Source: Dehalococcoidia bacterium
Lineage (GTDB): Bacteria; Chloroflexota; Dehalococcoidia; Lucifugimonadales; UBA6952
Assembly (NCBI GenBank): GCA_022450525.1
Contig: JAKUQA010000010.1
Span: forward strand, 1 to 51,553
Direction: 5' to 3'
Length of the DNA stretch: 51,553 bases
The notes under the pieces were generated by a model. It had not been told where the DNA came from and did not search any database. It worked only from the letters and a program-made list of their open reading frames with translations. Every line of letters begins with the position of its first letter. Positions within the stretch are counted from its first letter, which is position 1. Shown in pieces: positions 1 through 9,329 of this stretch. Both the position numbers and the translations under genes were made by a program.

Positions 1-936
1 ATTGCTGTGGATGGATCTCATATTGATGTTGATAGACATAGTCCTATTAAATGTGTAGTGCTGAATATTGGCACGGTGATATTTACTTATGGATCTAATC
101 CAAGTGCTATTTTAAATAGTTCTCCCCTAACTTATATTGGTGATTCGGAACTAAATATATTTGATGGTAATTCTACAAGTCGTTCGCCTTTACAGGGAAA
201 CTTAATGGGTGTAAAACGTGCTGTTATGGAATTGAAGTTTCTTGCAGATACATTAGAAGACTATGCTGATGGTACACCCACTTTAGCTCTAATAGACGGT
301 TCGTTAATTTTATGGTCAATTCTTGGAGAACAGGAATATGTTATAGATCAATTGCTTCAAGAACAATTTTTAGAACAATTACATAGAATTAAAAAATTAT
401 CAGATAAAAAAGTTATTTTAGCATCCTATCTTAGTTATCCAGATACATCTGACGTAATTAATTCATTGAGAATTTGTTTATGTAATGAACATTGTTCAAA
501 TATGAATCCGTGTGAACAAGGGTGTAGTTTAGTTTCAGGGATTAGAGACAGAGATATATTCATTAAATATCTGCCTGATAGCTCTAGATCTTCTCTTTTT
601 CAAAGTACATCAAACGTTATTGAAAAATATTATGGAGAAGAATACGGAATTAATTTTTATTACCTCAATATATTCAATGAAATAGCCAGAATAGAACTGC
701 CGAATTGGACAGCAAATAATCTAGATTTATTAGAATTAAGTCATTCTTTGATTATTGACCAATGTAATAAAGGATTGGGTTACCCCGTGTCTATCATGGA
801 GTCTCATGAGCAGGCTGTTATAAATACAACCGATAGAGAAAATTTTAAAATGTTATTAGATCGTTTATTAGCTGAACAAGGAATAAATTATAATACATCA
901 CAAAAAGACCGTTCAAAAAAATATAGATGGGTTTAA
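1..936 (+). CDS. nurA: NurA-domain 5'-3' nuclease, 5' end outside window
   Basis: The reading frame is open from base 1 and stops at 934-936; the true start lies upstream. The first visible residues read IAVDGSHIDVD, the AVDGS-type motif that opens NurA nuclease domains and carries a metal-binding aspartate. NurA is a Mn-dependent nuclease that works with the HerA helicase in DNA end processing. A GTG at position 7 lies inside this motif and is not a plausible start. About 310 residues are visible. The next two genes are a small partner protein and herA on the same strand, which supports the call. There is a cysteine-rich stretch around residues 155-172 (C-x-C-x3-HC then C-x3-C) whose role I do not know. 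Confidence 0.85.
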   Translation: MAVDGSHIDVDRHSPIKCVVLNIGTVIFTYGSNPSAILNSSPLTYIGDSELNIFDGNSTSRSPLQGNLMGVKRAVMELKFLADTLEDYADGTPTLALIDGSLILWSILGEQEYVIDQLLQEQFLEQLHRIKKLSDKKVILASYLSYPDTSDVINSLRICLCNEHCSNMNPCEQGCSLVSGIRDRDIFIKYLPDSSRSSLFQSTSNVIEKYYGEEYGINFYYLNIFNEIARIELPNWTANNLDLLELSHSLIIDQCNKGLGYPVSIMESHEQAVINTTDRENFKMLLDRLLAEQGINYNTSQKDRSKKYRWV

Positions 937-979
937 TTTATTGATATAATAAAACCATTCAATTTAATTGAGAGAATAA

Positions 980-1585
980 ATGAAAAATCAGAATCCAATT
1001 GCGGAAATTATTGAATCATCTACCAAAAGTATAATTGTTCAATGCTATGAACTTTATCAAGCACCTAAACTTGGCACTTTGATAAAAACTCAGGACGATC
1101 CTTCGATAATTGGCATTGTATACAATGTATTCACTGAACCACTAGATCCATCCAGAAGACCAATTGCCCGTGGACCTTTTCAGAATGAACCAGAGAAGTT
1201 ATACGAAGAGAATCCGCATTTATCATTGCTTTTTAGAACACAGGCACAAATTTTCATTTTAGGGCATGTAGATCAGATGAATAGTTATAGCTATGAATTA
1301 CCATTACTTCCAGCAAAAATACATACAGGTATATGCTTATTGAATCAAGAGGAAGTAGCATCATTTACAAAAACAAGAGCATTTTTGGAATTATTAATTG
1401 AAGGTTTAGATATTATCACAGATGAAATTTTTTCTATATCTATTAGAAGGATTTCTGGGTATCATTCTGATCCTGAAAAATTTTTATATGATACAGGAAA
1501 AGATGTAGCAAATAATTTTCCACACGATCAACAAAAATTAATTTCATTACTACGGAAATTAGGTAGAGGACCAATAAATGAGTAA
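980..1585 (+). CDS. Probable HAS-barrel protein between nurA and herA
   Basis: This gene encodes 201 residues, starts ATG after GAGAG, and its last 8 nt overlap herA. I do not recognise a named family. The first 110 residues look like a small beta barrel: runs such as KLGTLIKTQDDPSIIGIVY resemble the HAS-barrel (HerA-ATP-synthase barrel) found at the N-terminus of HerA ATPases. The remainder is predicted mostly helical and has no obvious catalytic motif. Translational coupling to herA and position directly after nurA suggest a third component or adaptor of the NurA-HerA machine. The assignment to the barrel fold is by eye only. Confidence 0.6.
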   Translation: MKNQNPIAEIIESSTKSIIVQCYELYQAPKLGTLIKTQDDPSIIGIVYNVFTEPLDPSRRPIARGPFQNEPEKLYEENPHLSLLFRTQAQIFILGHVDQMNSYSYELPLLPAKIHTGICLLNQEEVASFTKTRAFLELLIEGLDIITDEIFSISIRRISGYHSDPEKFLYDTGKDVANNFPHDQQKLISLLRKLGRGPINE

Positions 1586-3218
1586 TGTGGAAAATAAACA
1601 AAAAATTGGAACATTAGTTGGTGGATCTTTATCTTCAGGTTTAGAAATAAGATTAGATTCAGAATATTCTGTTGAAAACTTGTATGTAGGAGACGGGATT
1701 ACTATTGAGGGGCGTGAAAAACGATATTTTGGTATTATTTCTGATATTTTATTACAGTCTTCAGACTCAACTCTTCGTTCTTTTCCTCCAAATAGTTCTG
1801 ACTTTTTTGTAACCTCAATTTTGTCTGGTACTAGTGCATTTACAATTCTTAAGATTAGTTTACAGTTGGCTGTATCTTTAGATGCAAATCTTGATGAATT
1901 TGATCAACTTGGTTTAGATAGTACAAGTTTTGGTCCTGCGACGACAGTTCCTCCGCATTTTTCTCCAGTATATAGAGCGACAAGCAAAGATTATACAGAG
2001 ATTTTTGGTTCTGAAGATGAAAATCACGGATGGATTGGTACTCCTAAGGGGCGTGAAGAAGAGGTAAAAATTAATCTTGACTTAGAGCAATTAATAAAGC
2101 GATCAAATGGAGTTTTTGGTAAAACAGGTACAGGTAAAACTTTCTTGACTCGAGTCTTATTATCAGAAATTATCAATAAAGATCTGGGTGTTAACCTAAT
2201 ATTTGATATGCATAGAGATTATAGTGATTCAGTGAATGATGAGTCTGGTAATAAAATAAATAGTTTAAAACAGTTATATCCTTCAAAAGTAGAAGTAATG
2301 TCCCTCGGCAAATCTTTAACTAAAGGCCAAGTTCGACCTGATGCTGAAATTATGATTTCATACAGTGATTTAGAAGTACAAGATATTGAAATATTGTCAG
2401 AGACCTTGAACTTAACTTCAGCAGGTTTGCTTGCTGCTCATGCTCTTGATAGATCGTATGGTGAAAAATGGCTTGGCATATTTCTAAATATGGAACCCAG
2501 TGAAGATAAAGAAAATAAGAATAGTTTGAGTGCTGCAGCGGAGCGTACAGGTCAGTTATATACAGTTTTGCATACATTGTGGAGAAGGTTGGAAATTCTT
2601 AAAAAGTTTGAATTTTTACAACAAAACCCAGCAGAAGAATCCATAAGGAGAATATTTGCATCTTTAGAACGAGGTAAACATGTAATCCTTGATTTTGGGT
2701 CTCATCAAAGCAATGAAACTGCTTATATTCTAGTTACCAGTTTAATCACTCGTCGAATCTATGAAAGATGGGCAGAACAGGATAATCAATTAATAATTGC
2801 TATTGAAGAAGCGCATAAGTTTTTAAATTCTGAGGTTGCCAGTCAAACTATCTTTGGTACTATTGCTCGAGAAATGAGAAAATGGAAAGTAACTTTACTT
2901 GTGGTAGATCAAAGGCCAAGTGGAATTGATGCTGAAGTTCTTAGTCAATTGGGAACAAAGTTCATTCATCAGTTAGAAGATAATCGAGATATAGACTCTA
3001 TTTTGGCAGGATCTTCTAGAGATTTAAGAGGAGTGGTTTCTACATTAGCGCCAAAACAACAAGCATTAGTAATAGGTCATGCTTTACCTATGCCTGTAGT
3101 TATAGATGTGAGATCAAATGATACTTTAACAAACTTTATTAATCCAGAAACAACAACCACTGAAATAATAAATATAGAAAGGGATAATAATGACTTATTT
3201 GGAGAGAAAAACGAATAG
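1578..3218 (+). CDS. herA: HerA-type DNA translocase/helicase ATPase
   Basis: The 546-residue product has an N-terminal HAS-like barrel (about residues 8-100) followed by a FtsK/HerA-type RecA fold. Walker A is GKTGTGKT near residue 180, Walker B is IIAIEEAHKF near residue 410, and a DQRPSGID segment follows as in DUF87 ATPases. HerA forms hexameric rings that pump DNA and feed NurA. The gene overlaps the upstream HAS-barrel gene by 8 nt and is preceded by GAGG. Its 3' end overlaps the following cyclophilin gene by 29 nt. Length and motif order are normal for bacterial HerA homologues. Confidence 0.9.
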   Translation: MSNVENKQKIGTLVGGSLSSGLEIRLDSEYSVENLYVGDGITIEGREKRYFGIISDILLQSSDSTLRSFPPNSSDFFVTSILSGTSAFTILKISLQLAVSLDANLDEFDQLGLDSTSFGPATTVPPHFSPVYRATSKDYTEIFGSEDENHGWIGTPKGREEEVKINLDLEQLIKRSNGVFGKTGTGKTFLTRVLLSEIINKDLGVNLIFDMHRDYSDSVNDESGNKINSLKQLYPSKVEVMSLGKSLTKGQVRPDAEIMISYSDLEVQDIEILSETLNLTSAGLLAAHALDRSYGEKWLGIFLNMEPSEDKENKNSLSAAAERTGQLYTVLHTLWRRLEILKKFEFLQQNPAEESIRRIFASLERGKHVILDFGSHQSNETAYILVTSLITRRIYERWAEQDNQLIIAIEEAHKFLNSEVASQTIFGTIAREMRKWKVTLLVVDQRPSGIDAEVLSQLGTKFIHQLEDNRDIDSILAGSSRDLRGVVSTLAPKQQALVIGHALPMPVVIDVRSNDTLTNFINPETTTTEIINIERDNNDLFGEKNE

Positions 3219-3900
3219 ATTATTTATATTGTGTATAACAGTGATTTCTATTTTATTCTCTGGTGGTTGTAATATTAATGATCATCGTTTAGATGACAAT
3301 GCTCCAACTGTATCAGAATTACGACTTACTCCCACTCCCACACCTGACGCATTTCGAACTAAACCTTTTGAAATGAGGATAGATGTAAACAAAATATATA
3401 TTGCAAAAATAGTTACTGCTAAAGGTGATATAGTATTAGAATTATATCCTGATAAAGCGCCAATAGCTGTAAATAATTTTGTTGCTCTATCTCAAGAAGG
3501 TTACTATGACAACATTACATTTCATAGAGTAATCCGTAATTTTGTAGCTCAATCAGGTGATCCAACTGGAACTGGACAGGGCGGACCGGGATATACTATT
3601 CAGGATGAATATAATGATTTATCACATGACACAGGTGTAATTGCTATGGCGAATAAAGGGATAACTAATTCAGCAGGAGCACAGTGGTATATAACCCTAT
3701 CGCCACAACCTTTTCTCGATACTATGGAAAATGGCGAAAAGAAGCGTTGTACTTTATTGGGTACACATTGTCATACTGTTTTTGGAAAGGTGATTGAAGG
3801 ATTTGATAACGTGTTGAAAAAAATAACGTTTCGAGATCCTTCAAAAGCTCCAAATTATGAAGGCGATTTAATAAAAACTATAATTATCGAAGAAAAATAG
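3190..3900 (+). CDS. Secreted or lipid-anchored cyclophilin-type peptidyl-prolyl isomerase
   Basis: The 236-residue protein has a basic N-terminus and a hydrophobic stretch (residues 11-23) ending at Cys27, so it is probably exported and may be a lipoprotein, although Ser at -3 is a poor lipobox match. From about residue 65 it is a cyclophilin: FHRVIRNFVAQSGDPTGTGQGGPGY carries the active-site FHR and QxGDPTGTGxGG signatures, and ITNSAGAQWYIT and HTVFGKVIEG follow. A Thr/Pro linker separates anchor and catalytic domain. The start lies inside the 3' end of herA, and no later in-frame ATG would retain the signal region. Confidence 0.88.
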   Translation: MTYLERKTNRLFILCITVISILFSGGCNINDHRLDDNAPTVSELRLTPTPTPDAFRTKPFEMRIDVNKIYIAKIVTAKGDIVLELYPDKAPIAVNNFVALSQEGYYDNITFHRVIRNFVAQSGDPTGTGQGGPGYTIQDEYNDLSHDTGVIAMANKGITNSAGAQWYITLSPQPFLDTMENGEKKRCTLLGTHCHTVFGKVIEGFDNVLKKITFRDPSKAPNYEGDLIKTIIIEEK

Positions 3901-3908
3901 GAGGCAGT

Positions 3909-4259
3909 ATGTCAAGCCAATCAATATCATGGGATGATGTTCCAAAAGAGCAATTTATACCTGGTGTAACACGGCAAGTTGCTCTTGGTGAAAAAGTAAT
4001 GCTCGGAAGAATTTTATTTGATAAAGGAGCAAAAGTTCCTACTCATAAACATGAGAGTGAACAAATCACTCATGTTTTAAGTGGTAAATTATTATTTATC
4101 ATTGATGGAGTTGAAGCTATCGTCTCTCCCGGGCAAACCATACATATCCCTTCTAACGTTGATCATAGTGCAGAAGCTATTGAACAGACAGAAGAAATAG
4201 ATGCTTTTAGTCCTATACGTTTAGATTGGTTGGATGGATCGAATGTTTATAAGAATTAA
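3909..4259 (+). CDS. Small cupin-domain protein
   Basis: This is a 116-residue single-domain cupin. The first metal motif is seen as HKHESEQITHVLSG (two His, one Glu and a third His), and the second as PGQTIHIPSNVDHSAEA. These would bind one divalent metal inside the barrel. The start is well defined by AGGAGG 7 nt upstream. The substrate cannot be deduced: cupins of this size include isomerases, dioxygenases and sugar-binding proteins. It lies between the cyclophilin and the zinc-type dehydrogenase with gaps of 8 and 18 nt, so co-transcription is likely. Confidence 0.82.
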   Translation: MSSQSISWDDVPKEQFIPGVTRQVALGEKVMLGRILFDKGAKVPTHKHESEQITHVLSGKLLFIIDGVEAIVSPGQTIHIPSNVDHSAEAIEQTEEIDAFSPIRLDWLDGSNVYKN

Positions 4260-4277
4260 TATAAAGGAAAATAGTTT

Positions 4278-5309
4278 TTGAAAGCGGTAGTATTAAAACA
4301 GCCTGGAACTGTTCCCATTTTATCATATGTTGATATACCAGAACCCAGTATTAAATCTGATGAATTACTTATTAAAGTTTTAAGTGCTGGATTTTGTCGA
4401 CATGACTTTTTAGTAATGAATGGAACATTACGTCGAGGTATCCCTAGTGATCCGATATTGGGACATGAGATTTGTGGAGAAATTATTGAAAAAGGCGAAG
4501 AAGTAGAAAATCTAAATATTGGTGACAGGATAGTTACTTTACTAACCCAATCTTGTGGCACATGTGAACAGTGTCAATCAGATAATGAGCATAGATGTGA
4601 AAATGGAATTGGTATTGGACACGGATCTCAAGGTGGATTTGCTGAATTTCTGGCAGTAAAACAAAATTCTGCAATACTAATTCCTGAATTTGTAAGTTCA
4701 GATATCGCGTGTTTACTTACTTGTCCAATAGGGGTTGGAATACAGGCCTTAACTGATATTACTAATATAAAACCTGGGTCATCTGTTGCAATAACAGGAG
4801 CTAGTGGTGGTTTGGGAATTCATGTAGCCCAGATTGCAAAAGCAATGGGATGTTCTACTTTTGGGATTACATCATCAGAAGGAAAGATTTCATCACTTAT
4901 GGAGTTAGGTTTAGATGAGGTAATATTATCGTCTGACGATTTAGAATTTTCAGAAATTATTCAAGCTATGACTGCTGATATCGGCGTCGATGTGGTAATT
5001 GATTGTGTTGGGTCAAAGTATTTTTCATCCTGTATTAATAGTCTTGCAAGTAATGGGAAATTAATATTATTAGGAGAGCTTGGTAATGCAAAAGCTCAAG
5101 TAAATCTAGCTGAGATTCTTTTTAGAGATTTGACAATTAAGGGTTCTACTGGCGCAAGAAGAAAACATGTACTAAAGGGTATTGATTTAATAAAAAATGA
5201 TTTACTTAGACCAGTTGTTCATACCAAATTGCCATTGAAAGATTTGTTGATTGCATTTGGATGGATGAAAGAAAATAAATTATTTGGACGGATTGTATTT
5301 GCAGATTAA
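4278..5309 (+). CDS. Zinc-containing medium-chain (MDR) alcohol dehydrogenase
   Basis: The product has 343 residues from a TTG start, preceded by AAAGGA. It has the GroES-like N-terminal domain with GHEICGEI, a structural zinc lobe (CGTCEQC then C in NEHRCENG), and a Rossmann domain with GASGGLGIHVAQIAKAMG for NAD(P). The residue equivalent to the catalytic-zinc Cys is present in GFCRHD. The family oxidises alcohols or reduces aldehydes, ketones or enoyl substrates; the substrate is not evident. The last 4 nt overlap the convergent lipoprotein gene. The TTG start is the only reasonable one because the family N-terminus begins immediately with MKAVVLKQPG. Confidence 0.88.
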   Translation: MKAVVLKQPGTVPILSYVDIPEPSIKSDELLIKVLSAGFCRHDFLVMNGTLRRGIPSDPILGHEICGEIIEKGEEVENLNIGDRIVTLLTQSCGTCEQCQSDNEHRCENGIGIGHGSQGGFAEFLAVKQNSAILIPEFVSSDIACLLTCPIGVGIQALTDITNIKPGSSVAITGASGGLGIHVAQIAKAMGCSTFGITSSEGKISSLMELGLDEVILSSDDLEFSEIIQAMTADIGVDVVIDCVGSKYFSSCINSLASNGKLILLGELGNAKAQVNLAEILFRDLTIKGSTGARRKHVLKGIDLIKNDLLRPVVHTKLPLKDLLIAFGWMKENKLFGRIVFAD

Positions 5310-5647
5310 TTAAATGTATTATCTGTAGGTAAGAGATCAGCAACAATTGTTGCCATATACTCACCTTCTGAATTAATGTAGAAAGTAACAGAAACAGGCT
5401 CAGCGATTAACATATGTTCTTTCATATGAGTAACAGTAATTCCTACGTCACCTATAGTTCTAAATTTGATAATTTTGTCTGTAGTTAATTCTGCTAATGT
5501 GAACCCTTCGAGTTTTTCTAGCGAACTATTATCTATTGCTATAACATTGCCATGGCAAATATCTATACATATTGGAGTAGATTCATTGCAAGAAATTATT
5601 AAGATTAATAATATACTTATTAAACTAGTTATTGTTATTTTTTTCAT
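5306..5647 (-). CDS. Small putative lipoprotein of unknown function
   Basis: This 113-residue protein begins with two lysines and a hydrophobic stretch ending LIISC, a good lipobox with lipidation predicted at Cys20. After processing, about 93 residues remain, mostly beta-like, with two further cysteines in PICIDICHG. I do not recognise the family. It lies 16 nt downstream of the YchF-like gene on the same strand and its stop overlaps the stop region of the dehydrogenase by 4 nt. It is likely exported and anchored to the membrane. Confidence 0.65.
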   Translation of the reverse strand: MKKITITSLISILLILIISCNESTPICIDICHGNVIAIDNSSLEKLEGFTLAELTTDKIIKFRTIGDVGITVTHMKEHMLIAEPVSVTFYINSEGEYMATIVADLLPTDNTFN

Positions 5648-5663
5648 AATAAATGTAAATTTA

Positions 5664-6710
5664 TCATTTGTTAAACATGAAGTGAGCTATATCTCCATCG
5701 TTCATAAGATATTCTTTTCCCTCAAGCCTCAATAACCCTAATTTTTTTGCTTCAGCCATCTTTTTACTTTCAATCATATTTTGGTAACCAATAACTTCAG
5801 CCTTAATGAAACCTTTTTGTATATCAGAATGTATTTGTCCAGCAGCTTCCAAAGCTGACATTCCTTGAGTTATTGTCCAAGCTTTTACTTCATCTGGACC
5901 AACTGTAAAAAATGATATCAAATTTAATAATGCATAACTTTTATCAATAAGTTTATTTTTACCTGATTCTTCAATGCCTAAAGATTCCCTAAACATTAAT
6001 TGATCTTCTTCAGGCATTTCAGCTAATTCTTTTTCTAGTTGCGCACAGATACTTATTGTATCCTGACTATCTTCATGATTAATTTTATCCTCATCTATAT
6101 TTAAAACACTCAGCAATGGTTTTGCTGATAAAAGTTGGAAATTCCACACAATTTCAGCAGTATCCTTATCTAAATCTTGATCTTTTATAGGAATGTTATT
6201 TTCCAAGTTTTCTTTGACATTCGTTAATTGATCTATTTCTTTGATTATAGATTCTTTTTTATCGTTTCTTGCACCTTTAAGTTCACTATTTAATCTTTCA
6301 ATTCTTTTATCAATTATTGTTAAATCTGAAAATATTAATTCCTCTTTCAATGTTTTTGAATCTCTTTTTATATCAATGGTTTCAAATATATGAGGAACCG
6401 CAGGATTATCAAAATAACGAATTACTTCTACTAAAGCATCCATACGTTGAAGAATATTAAGATATTCTCCAGAAATACTTTGGCTTTTTCCTAAACTTTC
6501 TGGTGAAGTTGGTATATCAACAAATGTTACTTCAGCTTTACTGATTTTTTTTGGATCAAATAATGCTACAAGTTCATCTATTCTTGGATCTTCTACTCTT
6601 GATATGCCAATATTTGTGTTTTTACTAGATTTATCTTTCAGAGTATGCGTTATTGCTTCAAAAACAGTCGTTTTCCCACTTTGTGGAAGTCCTATAAGTC
6701 CTATTTCCAT
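5664..6710 (-). CDS. YchF/Obg-like ATPase, DUF933 type
   Basis: The 348-residue protein opens with the P-loop GLPQSGKTT (residues 7-15), followed by a G3-type segment FVDIPTSPESLG, a coiled-coil insert around residues 130-175, LSVLNIDEDKI in place of the G4 motif (YchF proteins carry NxxE rather than NKxD), and a C-terminal TGS-like domain from about residue 260 (FFTVGPDEVKAWTITQGMSA). YchF/OLA1 proteins hydrolyse ATP and bind ribosomes. The Q-S replacement of the usual N-V in the P-loop and the short C-terminus set it apart from the E. coli type. It lies 17 nt downstream of the beta-propeller gene. Confidence 0.85.
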   Translation of the reverse strand: MEIGLIGLPQSGKTTVFEAITHTLKDKSSKNTNIGISRVEDPRIDELVALFDPKKISKAEVTFVDIPTSPESLGKSQSISGEYLNILQRMDALVEVIRYFDNPAVPHIFETIDIKRDSKTLKEELIFSDLTIIDKRIERLNSELKGARNDKKESIIKEIDQLTNVKENLENNIPIKDQDLDKDTAEIVWNFQLLSAKPLLSVLNIDEDKINHEDSQDTISICAQLEKELAEMPEEDQLMFRESLGIEESGKNKLIDKSYALLNLISFFTVGPDEVKAWTITQGMSALEAAGQIHSDIQKGFIKAEVIGYQNMIESKKMAEAKKLGLLRLEGKEYLMNDGDIAHFMFNK

Positions 6711-6727
6711 TTATATCTCTTTCTTTT

Positions 6728-8218
6728 TTACCCTAATGCGTATAAATTTCCTTCTACTGTAGGGACATAGAGCGTATCATTTACTAAGATTGCTGAGCCA
6801 TAGATTTCTTCGTTGAGCATGTATTCCCACATTATAGATCCATCGTTTTTATTTATGCCATAAATAGTACCATTATTCATCAATTGTACTAAAGTTGATC
6901 CAGATAAAATTGGAGAAGATTGTATATTTGCCGATTTACTTATTTTCCACAAAGTATCACCATTTTTGATATCTATAGATCTAATATTGCCTTCAAATGT
7001 ATTCACATAAATATATTCGCCATCAGTTGCTAGATTACTTCGCACTTGTTCATTACGTATTTGAAAGCCACCAGTTTCTCTTCGTAGTTCTACTCCCCAA
7101 TTATATCCTATAGGATTTGCAGGCTTTGAAGCCATATTCCATGCGTATAATTGAAACCACCACCTGATAAATCCTTGTGCAAATCGAACATTTTTCCGTT
7201 GTATATTAAATGAATTTAATCTACTTCCAAATCTTGTAGCAGTTGTAAAGTAGGCCGTATCGTCTATTATTGTGGGTGTGTTTTCTCCACTACCTAATTT
7301 AAGTTTGTATCTTAAATTACCGTTTTGAGCATTTAGTAAGTAGAAATAACTATCATCTGATCCAACTGCAACAACATTATCTTTTACTGCCGGAGCCGTT
7401 ATTACCCAAGATTCAGTAAAATAATCCCATAATAATTCACCTGTCTTTGCATCAATACTAAATATTCTCTTACCAGTATTACCGCCATAGACTGCGCCAT
7501 TGTGTATAGTGACACTTCCAAATATGGCCTCACCAGTATCGTAGGACCATATTTCTTTACCGTTTTTTCTGTCTAGAGCCAATATTCTTCCATCTCTCAA
7601 ACTAGCGTAAGCAATATCTTTTGTTAATGACAGGGAAACATCTACAGGAGAATTGACGGTGTTTTCCCAAATCACGTTCCCATTATTTGTATCTAATGCA
7701 ATTATTTTATTATCACCAGTTCCAATGTAAATTGCATTTTCGACTATTGTAGGTGTCGTGTGAATAAAATCGGTGGTTGTAAATTTCCATTTAACACCTT
7801 CAGAAATGCTAAAATCATTTTCGCTAGCAAGACCGGTGTGATGATTGTTTTTTTGTACCATAGGCCAGTCATTTATATCTTGTGAGTTGGATACTTTTGA
7901 GCTAGGTGAAATAGTTTCAATGTTAACATTAAATTGAAAAACATTAATTATCCAAGCAAGTATAAGTAACAATGTAATAGTTAAACCTAAGACCCATTTG
8001 ATCATTGCTCTATTTGCTATAGTTTTTCTATAATCATTAAGATATTGAGTTTCATATGATGACGAAACTAATTCAGGTTCTACTTTTGTGTTAAAACCTT
8101 TTTGTGTGAGACGGCCCCAACACTTTCTACACCTTGTAGCACTTGCGTCATTTCCAGTGTTGCAAGCTTTACAAATAATTCGATTTTTTAAGTTCTCACT
8201 ATTGATTGTATCTTCCAT
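6728..8218 (-). CDS. Membrane-anchored PQQ-type beta-propeller with N-terminal zinc ribbon
   Basis: The protein has 496 residues. Residues 16-33 form a zinc ribbon with Cys16, Cys19, Cys30 and Cys33, residues 73-93 form one membrane span, and the rest is a series of WD-like/PQQ repeats of the pattern IYIGTGDNKIIALDTNNG and VWENT. The repeats run from about residue 140 to the C-terminus. By the positive-inside rule the zinc ribbon should be cytoplasmic and the propeller outside. PQQ-type repeats also occur in BamB-like scaffolds, so cofactor binding is not certain. A substrate-binding role or a scaffold role are both possible. It is the first gene of a minus-strand trio with ychF and the lipoprotein. 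Confidence 0.75.
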   Translation of the reverse strand: MEDTINSENLKNRIICKACNTGNDASATRCRKCWGRLTQKGFNTKVEPELVSSSYETQYLNDYRKTIANRAMIKWVLGLTITLLLILAWIINVFQFNVNIETISPSSKVSNSQDINDWPMVQKNNHHTGLASENDFSISEGVKWKFTTTDFIHTTPTIVENAIYIGTGDNKIIALDTNNGNVIWENTVNSPVDVSLSLTKDIAYASLRDGRILALDRKNGKEIWSYDTGEAIFGSVTIHNGAVYGGNTGKRIFSIDAKTGELLWDYFTESWVITAPAVKDNVVAVGSDDSYFYLLNAQNGNLRYKLKLGSGENTPTIIDDTAYFTTATRFGSRLNSFNIQRKNVRFAQGFIRWWFQLYAWNMASKPANPIGYNWGVELRRETGGFQIRNEQVRSNLATDGEYIYVNTFEGNIRSIDIKNGDTLWKISKSANIQSSPILSGSTLVQLMNNGTIYGINKNDGSIMWEYMLNEEIYGSAILVNDTLYVPTVEGNLYALG

Positions 8219-8318
8219 ATTTATTTAATTTGCATAAAAAAATTATCTATTGAATTATAATAACCTAAGTATTATATAATAAATCTTTGATGTTAATTAC
8301 AGAATTACAGGTTTTGTT

Positions 8319-9329
8319 ATGCACGAAAAAGGCAAAAGAATTGAAATTGTTTGGGGTGAAAACGATTATCTTAAAAAAGAATATCTAAATTCCTTGATTA
8401 GCAAATATACATCTCCGGATCAGGAAAGTTTCTCCCAGGTTTCCTATTGTAATGGTAAATCAGCTTCAATTGAAGAATTACAAACTACATTGATGACTGT
8501 TCCTTTTTTTACCGAATTCCATTTAGTTATAATTTATAATCTATTTGAAAGATTTAAAAATCTTGCAAATAATACTTCAAAACAAACTAAGAATGCTAAT
8601 CATAAGGATTGGGATCAAATTGTTGCTCTATTGACTAATCTCCCTAACCAAAAAACGATTGTATTGGTTGAAGACCTTTACCCGGAAAACAAAATAGTGC
8701 AAAAAGAAATTCATGAATTTATCGATTCAAAAGAATTTAAGACCATTGCTTATTTGGAATTAGAAAATTGGATCAGTAAGAAATTACTTGATAATGGAAA
8801 AAAAATAAGTAATAGAAACGCGCGATTAATTGCTGATTATGTTGGAAATGATATGTGGACATTAAGTAACGAAATAGAAAAGATAATAAATTATTGTCAG
8901 GATGAATCTGTAGAAGAAGAACATTTGGAAATATTAATTAACAATCCAAAAGAAATGAAAATATTCAAATTAGTTGATTTGTTACTTGACGAGAATATTG
9001 CAGTTTCATTTAGAAATATTCCTTCAATATTTGAAAGTGGGTACTCTACTCAGTATTTATTATCGATGCTTTCAAGACAGATGAGATTGCTAATTATTGC
9101 AAAACAACTTTCCAGTATGAATTCTTCTAAAACAATTTATAAAGATAAATTGGGTATTTATTCTGATTATGTGATTGATAATATTATTAGCCAAGTTGGA
9201 AATCGCGATATGGATGTTCTTTTAAAATTATATGAAAAGATTTCGGAACTAGACATAGCAATAAAGACTGGAGCTATAAATGAGAATATTGTATTTGATA
9301 ATCTAATATCTAATAGGGTTGTCAATTGA
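8319..9329 (+). CDS. holA: DNA polymerase III delta subunit
   Basis: The product has 336 residues, the normal HolA length. It carries the N-terminal AAA+-like region with the start motif EIVWGENDYLKKEYLNSL, a central domain ending NDMWTLSNEIEKIINYC and a C-terminal helical domain (QYLLSMLSRQMRLLIIAKQL), the typical order for delta subunits. Delta opens the beta sliding clamp in the clamp-loader complex. The gene stands alone between two minus-strand operons. Its stop overlaps the stop of the OppD-type ATPase by 8 nt. Confidence 0.88.
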   Translation: MHEKGKRIEIVWGENDYLKKEYLNSLISKYTSPDQESFSQVSYCNGKSASIEELQTTLMTVPFFTEFHLVIIYNLFERFKNLANNTSKQTKNANHKDWDQIVALLTNLPNQKTIVLVEDLYPENKIVQKEIHEFIDSKEFKTIAYLELENWISKKLLDNGKKISNRNARLIADYVGNDMWTLSNEIEKIINYCQDESVEEEHLEILINNPKEMKIFKLVDLLLDENIAVSFRNIPSIFESGYSTQYLLSMLSRQMRLLIIAKQLSSMNSSKTIYKDKLGIYSDYVIDNIISQVGNRDMDVLLKLYEKISELDIAIKTGAINENIVFDNLISNRVVN

